Positions 12,557 to 21,522 are shown, numbered from the stretch's first letter. The stretch is DNA of 25,670 nt from Candidatus Woesearchaeota archaeon (GCA_016211245.1 JACQSQ010000074.1:1-25670); one strand, 5' to 3'. Translations and numbers: made by a program. Notes: generated by a model from the sequence alone, not told the origin.

Positions 12557-14910
12557 CGCTTTAGCTTTCCGGACAGCCCGTCGTAAATCCCCCTTAGCTT
12601 GTCCATTGTTCCTGTATCAAAATTAAAATTCCTTATCGGCAGCCTCATAGCCTGGCTGACGCTTAATATTTCCGGGTCGCCAAACGCTTTTTCTATTCCT
12701 CCCTTTTTGAAAGCCCAGCCAGGCACGTAGCCAATGGTTTCTCTTCTGATATGGTAGCGCTCCAGCCCGTTATCCGCTCTAAATCCCTCCAGCTTTTTCC
12801 TGTATTCGTACTGGACTTCTTGTGGAACGCTGCCGGGGTAATGAGATAAGTAATCCTTTATCAATCTGGCAAAAATCAGCGAGGCTGCAACCTGCCTTGC
12901 ATTGCCTGATTTTGCCAGCTTTTCATATGCCTGATATAAAAGAGCCAGATGCCTTTTATGCAAATCCAAAGATAGCTCCTTTTCACCATTAAAATAAGTG
13001 AATTTTATTTCTGGCTCTTCCCCGCTTGCAAAAGCTTTTAATTCTTCTTCAGCCTGCCTTAATCTTTCATTTACAGCCAGAAGATTGCGCCTGTATGCCA
13101 AAACACTGCCGCCTTTATCTCCGAGATAAACATCAAAAATTGAATTTACAGCAGCCACTACCTGCTCAATGCCTTGGGGCGCAAGCCTCTCTTTTGCCGA
13201 CAGGCAGAGCAGCTTTACCCTTTCAAACAAGTCATCAAACCTATTTTGCTCTTTTGCTGCATCTGGCATGGCTCTTATTTCATGAATCGCATTTAACACA
13301 GCCATCGAATAAAATCTTGCATACAATTCAAAAAAATGCTCCCTGCTTGTGTCATCACTGTGGAAAAAGGCAGCGCCAAATCTTATATCTTCAGTGGTGA
13401 GAGGTTTTACAGGCTTCCAAGATCTTCTTGCCCACTCTGCTATATGCTCATCTGGATCCCGAAAGCCGGAAGCCTTGCCGAACTGGGCTTCATATTCCAT
13501 TATAGGGCACATGATTTGGCATTCAGCGCTAATTTGCTTTCCAAGGCTCAAATAAAATTTCAAATCTTCGTATTCATTACTGGGCTTTTGGTCCTTTTTG
13601 GTTCTGTCTTTAATGAACATATCAAAAGCATTTCTCTCATCAAGCGACATTCCTGTGTATTTTCCAACTTTCTTACCGTCCCTTTCCAAATCTCTTGTAG
13701 TGGTTTCAGCAATTATGCACAAGCCAAGGGGAATATCCTCCATTCCAAGCCGCATGGTCTGCATGACCCTGAAATCCAGCTCGTCTTTTCCAATTTCTGG
13801 ATATTTTCCCCTGAAAAGCGCGCTAAAATACCCATACCTTTCCTTGATTTTATCAGAAAGCAATTTTATATCCAAATCTGCTGCAGCTTTGTATAAATGA
13901 AAATTAATAACTAATGGTTCATGATTCACCAAATAAGATTCTCTGCCTTCATGATCTAAATATTTTACAAACCCTTCACCAATTTCAATAATACTATCTG
14001 AAGCGCTTCTCAATACCTTTTCAAATAAATCACTTCCATCCCCTCTTCTCAAAATATATTCGAATTCTGCAAATGTTCTCCCTTTTGGGTCCGTAATTAC
14101 TTGCCTTTGGACTCTTAACTCAAGGCTGCCTAAAGCCATATAATGCGGCTTTATTGGTATTGTGGCAAAACTTTGTGACAATGCAATTTTCTTTGCAAGA
14201 TCCCTGCAAAGCTTTCTGTGCATTTCCTGAAACTTGTCTCTGTACTCTCTTTGTTCTGCCGGCGTTAAGTATTTAAAATCCCTGGCAAACATTCTGTAGT
14301 ATTCCTCCCTTTCTTCAGGCGTAAGCTGCTCTACTTTTCTTAATCCAAATTTCCTTCTATAAGCTTGCTGCTCCTCGTTGCTTAAGTTTTCTAATTTTCT
14401 ACGAGCTCTATATTCTCTTGCTTGCGGGCTTTCAACAATAATGGTAAACGCTCTCAGGTCATGAAATCCGGTTTCGCTTTGTGAATCAACATTACACATG
14501 GATTTCCTCCAAAAAGATGGCATTCCTTTCACTCTTCTATAATAATGCGAAATTGGCGATTTGATGTCGTGCTCAAAAGACACAGCTTCAACCGTACGAT
14601 CCCTCAGCTCCACTGTTTTGGTTTTTCCACGATTTAAGTTGCTTACAGAATCCTTGATAGCCAGGCGTATTAATTCTTCAAGGTTTGATGCCCCATACTC
14701 CTCCTCCTCTTTATATGCTGCTAAGGGCAAGCCTTCAGATTTTTTTTGGAAAATAAAATCCATCACATCAATAACGCTTTCGGGAATCAAAGGCATTGGC
14801 TTGCCCCCGTCAGGAGGCAGCTCGGTCCTTCTGAATAACTCCCTTGCTATATTAAATCCAGCTAAATATATTCTTAACTCCTCGTTGATTACAGCGAATG
14901 TATCCAGCAT
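12553..14910 (-). CDS. large protein with RelA/SpoT synthetase-like motifs, possibly twice
   Basis: 785 residues from ATG 14910, which lies 1 nt after the upstream stop with GGAG about 9 nt before it. An ATG at 14940 gives 795 residues (numbering used here) but lacks a ribosome site. First motif set: IKSPISHYYRRVK (126-138) and FHDLRAFTIIV (159-169), close to RelA ATP-site and DVRAVRIV motifs; then KPHYMALGSLEL (264-275) and GRTFAEFEYILRR (287-299). Second set: KPSNEYEDLKFYL (452-464) and SAECQIMCPIMEYEAQFG (471-488), close to KPNGYxSLH and ExQIRT. Between 185 and 240 is a helical insert repeating LTPEEREEY-like units. The 510-795 region is helical and unknown. This is a very diverged (p)ppGpp synthetase-like candidate. 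It could be inactive or a different nucleotidyltransferase. Confidence 0.5.
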   Translation of the reverse strand: MLDTFAVINEELRIYLAGFNIARELFRRTELPPDGGKPMPLIPESVIDVMDFIFQKKSEGLPLAAYKEEEEYGASNLEELIRLAIKDSVSNLNRGKTKTVELRDRTVEAVSFEHDIKSPISHYYRRVKGMPSFWRKSMCNVDSQSETGFHDLRAFTIIVESPQAREYRARRKLENLSNEEQQAYRRKFGLRKVEQLTPEEREEYYRMFARDFKYLTPAEQREYRDKFQEMHRKLCRDLAKKIALSQSFATIPIKPHYMALGSLELRVQRQVITDPKGRTFAEFEYILRRGDGSDLFEKVLRSASDSIIEIGEGFVKYLDHEGRESYLVNHEPLVINFHLYKAAADLDIKLLSDKIKERYGYFSALFRGKYPEIGKDELDFRVMQTMRLGMEDIPLGLCIIAETTTRDLERDGKKVGKYTGMSLDERNAFDMFIKDRTKKDQKPSNEYEDLKFYLSLGKQISAECQIMCPIMEYEAQFGKASGFRDPDEHIAEWARRSWKPVKPLTTEDIRFGAAFFHSDDTSREHFFELYARFYSMAVLNAIHEIRAMPDAAKEQNRFDDLFERVKLLCLSAKERLAPQGIEQVVAAVNSIFDVYLGDKGGSVLAYRRNLLAVNERLRQAEEELKAFASGEEPEIKFTYFNGEKELSLDLHKRHLALLYQAYEKLAKSGNARQVAASLIFARLIKDYLSHYPGSVPQEVQYEYRKKLEGFRADNGLERYHIRRETIGYVPGWAFKKGGIEKAFGDPEILSVSQAMRLPIRNFNFDTGTMDKLRGIYDGLSGKLKR

Positions 14911-14911
14911 T

Positions 14912-16651
14912 TTAGCCTGCTCCGTTCCTTGCATGTCCATAAGAGTCAGGGCCTGCCGCTCTTCTTATGCCATGAGCCCAGTTAAATCTTGCTGACGGGT
15001 CCCTTTGAAGCCATTCAGCTATTTTTAGCATAGCTGTCGTGAGCATGTACTGCAGTGTTTTATTGCCTAGAATTTGCCTTGTTGTCTCTTCTTCCGTAGC
15101 TTTGTTCTCTAAACGCGCATAATACCCGTCTATCAACCCGTCAAATGGGGAGCCTCTCCCGCTTTCAGTCAGCCTTGATAAAGTGCCTTCAGCAGCAGCT
15201 CTTTGTAAGCGCCAGTCTATATACATCTTTGCTTCCAAGTCAAAAGGCTTTGGCTTTTCTCCAAGGTAAGGCTGCAAGAAAACTGTATCATAATATCTGG
15301 TAGGCATCCAATCGCTTGTATTTGTATAAATATGCTTGTGCAGTCTCCAATTATTACGGCTTAAATTAGGAGGCATGTGAAATCTCCTGCAATGATAATT
15401 CAGCAGGTCAAATTCAATCTGGTCTCCCCTGTCAAGCATAGCTTTTACCAGCCTTTGCTTGAGCTCTATCAAGTACGGATCAAAATCCTGCCTCCTGTGC
15501 ATATACCATCCAATAGTGTCTGCCAGCACAAATCCCCTGAATAAACCCTTGATTCTGCTTGCTGTGTTGAATGTTGCCCCAATCCCAGCTAAAGGGCTAA
15601 CTAATCCCTCTACCTGCTTAAAATTTGCTACAGCAAGGTTTCTCCATCTTCTCAACAACTCTATTGCACCCCCTTCCCCCAGAAGCCCAAGTGCGGCATC
15701 CCTTGCACGCCAATAAGCTTCGGCAAGAATTCCGGGAACATCATCCATCTCGTTCAGGTTTGCTATGACATCTGAAGCTTTTTGCATATGATTTTTTCTG
15801 ACGCCCCTGCGGAGCATTTCGCCAGCCAAGCCTCTCTCGCCCAGATACGTGGATGCGCTAGCGCCGGTTCTTGTCAAGTCATCTATGCCTTTTAGTATCC
15901 TGTCAGCAGCCCTTGCAAATCTTCCCGGCTCTCCTTCTTCGATATTATGCCTGACAAAATTCAGGTAACTGAATCTTATCTCATCTCTTGCCAGCCCCTC
16001 ATCTTCCTGCAGGTCATGCCATAAAAGCGCGATAACATCAGCAAAGTGCGGCGTCCTTAGTTGCGGTGCGGCTGCGTACCTTGCTTTGAATGCAGATCTT
16101 TCGGCAGGATTAGCCAGCTTCTTGTTAGTGGCTGAAAATGCAGAAACATAATTAAGGGCAACCTCTATAGGATGGCCGGAGTAGAGCAGCCTTGTCTTGC
16201 CTCTGCCTTTTATTTTTCTTGTCTTATCCCCGTGTTTTAGCAAAGTGTATTGGACAGCAAACGCCAGCGCCTTTACCTCATGCTCTCCAAAGAAATAGCC
16301 GCCATTATAAGGATGGTTGAACTGCTTGTCGGCAAAATCTTCCAAGGCTACAACATCATTTTCCTGGGCGCTTTTGTAAAGCGCATTTATTTGGTCGTAA
16401 AATTTAATCCTCTGCTTTTGAGGCATTCGCTGGGGAGCCAGTTGAAGCAGAGAATCCAATGTAGCATTAACTCCTTCAGCGCTGGCATCAGGGCATTCGA
16501 TTAACAGCCTCGAAGCCATTTCTGCCCTGTTTACATCCTCAAATCTTCCAGCCTTTGCTGACCGGTCTCTAAGGAGCATGTCTCCGGCAATCTTTTCCAG
16601 TTCTTGGATTGTGATTTTTGAGCCCCCATTTAACAGCCTTAAATCTCTCAC
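14912..16651 (-). CDS. large protein with RelA/SpoT-type HD hydrolase motifs
   Basis: 579 residues from GTG 16651, the first start after an in-frame stop. Residues 154-262 carry an HD-type metal site: YSGHPIEVAL (H160), ALLWHDLQEDEG (H212, D213, E216, D217) and ARAADRILKGIDDLTRTG (D250). This matches the order HPxxVA, LLHDxxED and KLADRxxN in the hydrolase half of Rel/SpoT enzymes, with a longer gap before HD and a shorter one after. The N-terminal 150 and C-terminal 310 residues are mainly helical and unrecognised. It contains about 53 Arg to 30 Lys by hand count, unlike its Lys-rich neighbours. It is coupled to the synthetase-like gene downstream (1 nt apart). A ppGpp-type hydrolase is inferred. 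Confidence 0.55.
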   Translation of the reverse strand: MRDLRLLNGGSKITIQELEKIAGDMLLRDRSAKAGRFEDVNRAEMASRLLIECPDASAEGVNATLDSLLQLAPQRMPQKQRIKFYDQINALYKSAQENDVVALEDFADKQFNHPYNGGYFFGEHEVKALAFAVQYTLLKHGDKTRKIKGRGKTRLLYSGHPIEVALNYVSAFSATNKKLANPAERSAFKARYAAAPQLRTPHFADVIALLWHDLQEDEGLARDEIRFSYLNFVRHNIEEGEPGRFARAADRILKGIDDLTRTGASASTYLGERGLAGEMLRRGVRKNHMQKASDVIANLNEMDDVPGILAEAYWRARDAALGLLGEGGAIELLRRWRNLAVANFKQVEGLVSPLAGIGATFNTASRIKGLFRGFVLADTIGWYMHRRQDFDPYLIELKQRLVKAMLDRGDQIEFDLLNYHCRRFHMPPNLSRNNWRLHKHIYTNTSDWMPTRYYDTVFLQPYLGEKPKPFDLEAKMYIDWRLQRAAAEGTLSRLTESGRGSPFDGLIDGYYARLENKATEEETTRQILGNKTLQYMLTTAMLKIAEWLQRDPSARFNWAHGIRRAAGPDSYGHARNGAG

Positions 16652-16728
16652 CCTTTTTTAACAAGAAAAATTCCGCCCCTCACCCAGCATATTTATCCTA
16701 TTTAAAAATTTATCTTTAACTTAAAAGG

Positions 16729-17145
16729 CTACGCAAACTCAAAAACAACCGCAATTACCACTTTTTTTTGCTTTAAAGACTCTATTAATCCCCTGTTTAA
16801 TTCAAAAGCAGCCTTATCTGCCTTTATTGCAAGCGTTCTCTCAGACATGAAATCCGTCTTTCTTATGACTAATTCTTTATCATCGTTAAAGCCCGGATTA
16901 AGCTCGGCGCTTATTTTTTCTTTGACTCTTTTATTCTCTTCATCTATTACTTCAATTGTTATTGTAATTTTTTTGTTGGGCATTTTTTTAATGAAGCCCT
17001 TTATTTTATTCAAATTAAAATCAGCTTTGACTCCGACAATGCAGCCCCCTTTCAAGCTTAACTCATCATCTTTCGTGAATTCCAAAGTAGTCTTGTGCGT
17101 TCCAAGGATATTCGGATGCCCGTAGGCGCGGAATTTGTATTGCAT
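16729..17145 (-). CDS. DUF371 protein
   Basis: 138 residues from ATG 17145; a TTG two codons upstream is possible but less likely. The N-terminus has the family signature: YGHPNILGTHKTTLEF and GGCIVGVKADFNL, as in archaeal DUF371 proteins, which are almost confined to Archaea. Expected to be a small single-domain beta-rich protein with no known function. The last strand (KVVIAVVFEFA) ends the domain as usual. The TATA-like element is just upstream and no Shine-Dalgarno is seen. It is not obviously coupled to the asparagine-synthase-like gene 54 nt upstream on the same strand. Confidence 0.88.
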   Translation of the reverse strand: MQYKFRAYGHPNILGTHKTTLEFTKDDELSLKGGCIVGVKADFNLNKIKGFIKKMPNKKITITIEVIDEENKRVKEKISAELNPGFNDDKELVIRKTDFMSERTLAIKADKAAFELNRGLIESLKQKKVVIAVVFEFA

Positions 17146-17198
17146 TTTCAAGAGTTATTTTTTATGAAATTTAAATTAAATATAAAAATTATAAAATT

Positions 17199-18107
17199 TT
17201 ATCTCAACAAGCTCTGCAAGTAATCCCTTTTAAATTTAAACCCTTTCCTTTTCGCCAGTTTCTCAATGCCATTCATAAAATTGCTCCCATACTGCGCTGC
17301 TTGCTTCTTGCGCCATGCAAACTCTTTTTTTAATCCTAAGAACTCCGCTGCCTCCCTTAAAATTATTTTCTTGTTTTCCCTGTCAAGCTTGTACATCGGA
17401 TGCACGCTCATTGCAGCTTTTATCATATCCCTGTCCAGAAATGGCGTTCTCAAATCCAGACCCAGCTTTTTAGCTATGATGAAATCTCTAATCAAATCTC
17501 TTTTCCACATATTCCTTAAGCCATTCCAGCATTCCTTGTGAAGAGCCTCAAAATTATCGTTTCCCAGGGCTTCTTCATGCCTTTGGTAGCCTGCAAAAAT
17601 CTCTTCGCTTCCGATGCCGCCAAACAGTATATTATCGCCGCTTGCCAGGGCAATTTTTCCGGCAGCGTACAACACAGAGCCAACACTTACTTTTACAATA
17701 TCATAATCATTCAAAATCCTAACAACATCCTTCACAACATTTTCAAATTCATTTATATTTAATATTTTGTGCTTAAAATTAAATCCATATTCTTTCACAG
17801 CTTTTTGGGCCCATTCGATATCATCAGAGCCTTCAATCCCGACAGTGTAGCATGTGAAATTGCATTTCAGTTGCCTGCATGCAAAGGCAATCAATGAGCT
17901 GTCTACCCCCCCAGAAAACAAGACCCCGAATTTTGGAGCGGTTCTTTTTTTTATGGAGCTTATTATTGCCCCCGCAATCCTTCTTTTGGCCCTTTCATTA
18001 TTGGTCTCAAGGCTGTCAAAATCATTTTCGAGGCTATCCACAAGCCTGATCCACAGCTCTTCCGGAATAAGCTTGCCTTCTTTTACAATGCCCAATACTC
18101 CTGTCAT
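17199..18107 (-). CDS. asparagine-synthase-like ATP-dependent amidotransferase domain, no glutaminase
   Basis: 302 residues. The PP-loop for ATP is SGGVDSSLIAF (65-75), and GGIGSEEIFAGYQRH (163-177) is the second AsnB signature (usually GxGxDExFxGY; here Asp is Glu). LRTPFLDRDM is the conserved C-terminal substrate-region motif. The N-terminal Cys glutaminase domain of AsnB is absent: the protein begins MTGVLGIVKEGK with only about 60 residues before the PP-loop. It could use free ammonia to make asparagine, or amidate another carboxylate. Many archaea have such short forms. There is a TATA-like element upstream but no leader. The divergent neighbour is a 71-residue helical protein. Confidence 0.8.
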   Translation of the reverse strand: MTGVLGIVKEGKLIPEELWIRLVDSLENDFDSLETNNERAKRRIAGAIISSIKKRTAPKFGVLFSGGVDSSLIAFACRQLKCNFTCYTVGIEGSDDIEWAQKAVKEYGFNFKHKILNINEFENVVKDVVRILNDYDIVKVSVGSVLYAAGKIALASGDNILFGGIGSEEIFAGYQRHEEALGNDNFEALHKECWNGLRNMWKRDLIRDFIIAKKLGLDLRTPFLDRDMIKAAMSVHPMYKLDRENKKIILREAAEFLGLKKEFAWRKKQAAQYGSNFMNGIEKLAKRKGFKFKRDYLQSLLR

Positions 18108-18189
18108 GGGATTATGTTATTTCCATTTTTTTAAAAATGTTGCTTTGCATATGGGAAATCACAACCAAGTTGCCATCACTTTTAGAAAC

Positions 18190-18198
18190 CATTAAATA
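18190..18198 (+). promoter_or_regulatory. TATA box of the 18221 gene
   Basis: CATTAAATA lies about 25-30 nt before ATG 18221 and no Shine-Dalgarno follows, so a leaderless transcript is likely. Confidence 0.4.
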
Positions 18199-18220
18199 TA
18201 GATTCCGTTTAATTCTGCCA

Positions 18221-18436
18221 ATGCCTAAGGAGACTGCGAGCAGGGAGGAGCGAATAGGATTTCACAAGGGAGCACTGACGACTCTTGCAAAGGAAAGGGA
18301 GGAGATGATAAAGATTCTTTCTATAGTTGAGCAACTGATGCAGATGCACATAAAGAGCCTACAGGAGCTTGGGATTGATTTACAGAAAGAATCCCAAAAA
18401 AATCCAAGAAAGATCGAAGATTCCTTGGGAAGATAA
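18221..18436 (+). CDS. small helical conserved hypothetical
   Basis: 71 residues from ATG 18221 (the frame is open further upstream, but the TATA spacing and content favour this ATG). Almost entirely helical: ASREERIGFHKGALTTLAKE, then EEMIKILSIVEQLMQMHIKS, with a polar tail. The hydrophobic pattern in the second helix suggests a two-helix hairpin or coiled coil and hence a dimer. I recall similar MPKETASREER-type proteins in DPANN genomes but cannot name a family or function. It is convergent with the giant coiled-coil gene, 17 nt apart. Confidence 0.65.
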   Translation: MPKETASREERIGFHKGALTTLAKEREEMIKILSIVEQLMQMHIKSLQELGIDLQKESQKNPRKIEDSLGR

Positions 18437-18453
18437 TATTGAGAAGATATAGC

Positions 18454-21400
18454 TTACTTCAGCAGCCTGTTATACAGCTCCATTAATTCATTGTAAACAT
18501 CTTTTTTTTCATGATATTCCAGGCCAATGTAAAGGCTTCGGGCCTCTACATATCTTTTCTTTGCATCATCAATCCTGTTTTTGCTTATCGCTTCGCGGGC
18601 ATCATTTAATGCGTCATAGCATTTTTCAAACTTCTTGCTTTTTTGCTTAACAATCCCTTCTTCAACTGCTTTTTCTTTCAGGCCAGGCTCCTCTTCTCTT
18701 TGCCTTGCTTTCTCTTCCTTTAGCCTTATTTGCTCTTTTTCCCTTTTCCTTCTTTCAATTTCATCTTTTGCAGCTTTCGCCTCGCTTTCTATCCTGGCTT
18801 TGGCTGCCTTCTCCCTCAATCTTATAAGAATGCCGCTTAACAACCCTGTAGTATGCTTTGAAAGCTCCAGTTTTGCCCTGTTTAGCTCTGCCTGCAATTT
18901 CTGGTGCTCTTTTTCAAGATAAGACGCTTGCTGCCTTAGTTGCTGTATCTTATTGTCAGTTTCTATTATATTTTTCGGAAAATCCCGTTTTCCGGCCAGC
19001 AATTGCTCCTTCTGCACTCTTAATGTTTCTACCGCTTCCCTAATCTCCTTTTGCCTGCTTCCTGTTTCTTTTAGCCTGGATTTGAATTTATCATCTATCT
19101 GTTTTTTCTCGTCAGCTCCTGCTTCATAGTCCTTAAAGTCATCTTCCAGCTTCTGCTCTTCAAGTTTGAGCTTCGCCTTAATCTCGAGCCTTTTCCATTT
19201 CTCAGCCTCTTTTCTCTTTTCAGGCTTTATTTTTTTCAGCTCATTTGAAATTTCCTGCAGCAGCGGTCTTTCCATTGCAGCAAGCTTTTCTTTTAGCTCT
19301 CTCCTCTTTGACTCAGAGGATTTCTCCCTTTCTTTTCGCGTCTTTTCAAGCTCTTCAAGGCTTTTTTCATATTCTGCCTGCAAGGAAGCCTTCTGCCGCT
19401 TTAGCTCTTCGTAATCGCCAGATTTATGCTTTATCTCATTTTCAAAATGGCTTGCCATAGAATCAGCATTTGCGGATTTTGAAGTTATTTCGGTCTTATC
19501 AGCCTCAAGATTTTTCAGCTCAGAAATTACTGATTGGTAGCTCTGCATGTTTATTTTGATTTTTGCCCCTGCCTGCCTCGCCAAGCCTAGGTTCTTGGCT
19601 TTTAGTTTTTCCTGATTTTGCCTTTCAAGCTCTCTTCGTCTTTTCTCCTCCCCTATCTTCTTTCTTTCAGCCTCTTCAAGCTTTCTTTTTGCCTCAAGCG
19701 CTTTTCTCTCCTCTTCTTCCCTTCTTTTTTCTTCCAGCTCTTTTTGTTTCCTGGCTTCTTCCTGCCTTCTTAATTCGTCCTGTTTTCTTTTTTCTTCATG
19801 TTTTTTCCTTTGCAGCTCCTCCTGCCTTAGCAATTCTTCACGTTTCCTTGACTCCTCCTGCCTTTTATTTTCTTCCTCAATCTCCCGCTTTTTTTCTTCT
19901 TCAGCCCTTCTTTTCTCTTCAATTTCCTTCTGTTTCCTGAGCTCTTCCTTTATTTTCTTTCTCTTTTCATCATCACGCCTTTTTTGCAGCTCAAGCTGCC
20001 TTTTCTCTTCGGCAGTTTTGTACAGCCCGACATTATGAAAGAATTCTTTTGCCTGCTTTTTAATCTCTTTTACTTTTTCGACCCTTTCCAATTGTTTTTT
20101 ATTTCTCTTTTCTTCCTCTTTCCTTAGCTCCTCTTCTCTTTTTTTCTCTTCAATCTCCTTCAGTTTTCTTAACTGTGCCGATCTTTCTTCTTCTTCCAGC
20201 TTCCTGATCTCTTGCTTTCTTGCCAGCCCCTCCTGCGCCTTTTTTTCTATTTCCGCCTGTTTCTTTTTAAGCTGTACCTGTATTTTCCTTTCTTCAGCCA
20301 GCCTTTGAAGCTGCCAGTGCCTTTCTTCTATTTCACCCTCTTTCTTCCTGCGCTCTCTTTCTTTCCTCCAGGTTTTTATTTTGGCTCTTAAATTCTCAAG
20401 GAAAGTCGGTTCTTCTGTTTTTTTTCCAACCTCGATTTTTTCCTGCAGGGGCATTTCCTTTTGTCGAGGCAGCGCGGCAATTCCGCTTATCTTTTCAAAT
20501 ATGTAAGCGCCAATAAAGAAATAAAAGTAAGCTAGCAATGCGAAGATGAGCAGTATAGTTGCCAATGAAAGCCCCAGGCATAGCACATTGTTCTTGCAGA
20601 ACTTGATAAAGCTTCCTTCCGGCTCCGGCCCGACAACCTCAAACAAGTAGCTCGCAGTCCCGATGGAATTTCCGAATTTTGACTGCGCGGCAAAAATATA
20701 AGCTCCTGGCTTGAGGTTTTTTGGTATGGAAATCGTCTTGAAAAATGAAGCCTGGGTTTTCACAACAACAGTCTCGCTTTCTGTCACGATTGTGTTGCCA
20801 TTCATGTCCTTGACAAAATATTCAACATCCACATTTTGGGACTCGATGCTTTCGAGGTTGAACAGCCTGACATCAATTGTGGTGTCAGTTCCTTGCTTTA
20901 CTTTCCTCTCGAAAGCAACAGGATTGAGGTTGATGTCAAAAAGCACATTCTTTGTTTCAATCTCCACAACTACAGGTATCTCTTTTGCGGCTTTCTCGCT
21001 TCTTATAGCGAGCTTCCCGATATAAATGCCAGGCTGCTGCTCAATATTTTCCTGCGCTGTAAAAGACGAGAAATTAAGCCCGACAACCTTTGTTTGCCCC
21101 GGCTTTATGTCAAATGACTTTGAACCTATGCTAACCAAATCGGAAATTTCGTATGCGTCGACGCTTATTGAAGAAGGGCCTGATCCGGTGCTCATTACCC
21201 TCAGCTGCTTCTCTATAAACTCTTTTTCCCTGACCAAGACTTTTATGAGTATTTGGTCAACTTCGAAATCAGGCTCCTCGGCTGCACCCTTCTGGACAAT
21301 GTAGGACTTATTCTGAAAGAAAAACAGGGAGCCGCCTAATACAAGTACCAGAAGCAATGCAAGGATGATGAAAAAAAGCGGCTTTCTTATCCTATGCTTA

Positions 21401-21522
21401 GGATGATGGCTTGGGTTGGTGCCGACATAAACGGATTTGACTTTTCCGTCCTTGCTCCTGATATTTTCATAATAATAAGGTCCCAGCTTTTTTCCGTGCC
21501 TTTTTATGTACCTCTTAAACAC
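18454..21522 (-). CDS. 1022-residue two-TM protein with Ig-like ectodomain and giant cytoplasmic coiled coil
   Basis: Starts at GTG 21522 (or TTG 21525, numbering used here, 1023 residues) after GGTGAT. Order: basic N-terminus with HGKKLGPYYYENIRSKDGK; TM1 50-70; a beta-rich ectodomain 71-312; TM2 316-341; then about 680 cytoplasmic residues. The cytoplasmic part is an Arg/Lys/Glu-rich helix (EEKKREIEEENKRQEESRK type) to about 640, heptad coiled coil to about 930, and a C-terminal helical domain (962-1023) ending DVYNELMELYNRLLK. The ectodomain is paralogous to that of the 21662 gene (matching SFDIKPGQTK/SFSLVPGEEK, KPGAYIFA/KPGDYLIA). An outside-in scaffold or cytoskeletal anchor is plausible. 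A short ORF with a good ribosome site overlaps its start. Confidence 0.75.
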   Translation of the reverse strand: MFKRYIKRHGKKLGPYYYENIRSKDGKVKSVYVGTNPSHHPKHRIRKPLFFIILALLLVLVLGGSLFFFQNKSYIVQKGAAEEPDFEVDQILIKVLVREKEFIEKQLRVMSTGSGPSSISVDAYEISDLVSIGSKSFDIKPGQTKVVGLNFSSFTAQENIEQQPGIYIGKLAIRSEKAAKEIPVVVEIETKNVLFDINLNPVAFERKVKQGTDTTIDVRLFNLESIESQNVDVEYFVKDMNGNTIVTESETVVVKTQASFFKTISIPKNLKPGAYIFAAQSKFGNSIGTASYLFEVVGPEPEGSFIKFCKNNVLCLGLSLATILLIFALLAYFYFFIGAYIFEKISGIAALPRQKEMPLQEKIEVGKKTEEPTFLENLRAKIKTWRKERERRKKEGEIEERHWQLQRLAEERKIQVQLKKKQAEIEKKAQEGLARKQEIRKLEEEERSAQLRKLKEIEEKKREEELRKEEEKRNKKQLERVEKVKEIKKQAKEFFHNVGLYKTAEEKRQLELQKRRDDEKRKKIKEELRKQKEIEEKRRAEEEKKREIEEENKRQEESRKREELLRQEELQRKKHEEKRKQDELRRQEEARKQKELEEKRREEEERKALEAKRKLEEAERKKIGEEKRRRELERQNQEKLKAKNLGLARQAGAKIKINMQSYQSVISELKNLEADKTEITSKSANADSMASHFENEIKHKSGDYEELKRQKASLQAEYEKSLEELEKTRKEREKSSESKRRELKEKLAAMERPLLQEISNELKKIKPEKRKEAEKWKRLEIKAKLKLEEQKLEDDFKDYEAGADEKKQIDDKFKSRLKETGSRQKEIREAVETLRVQKEQLLAGKRDFPKNIIETDNKIQQLRQQASYLEKEHQKLQAELNRAKLELSKHTTGLLSGILIRLREKAAKARIESEAKAAKDEIERRKREKEQIRLKEEKARQREEEPGLKEKAVEEGIVKQKSKKFEKCYDALNDAREAISKNRIDDAKKRYVEARSLYIGLEYHEKKDVYNELMELYNRLLK

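Noticed and set aside
13336..13896. 186-codon plus-strand ORF inside the RSH-like gene
   Set aside because: It runs antisense to a frame with clear domain-like motifs, has no ribosome site or TATA element, and its translation is a low-complexity Phe/Leu/Ser/Cys mix.
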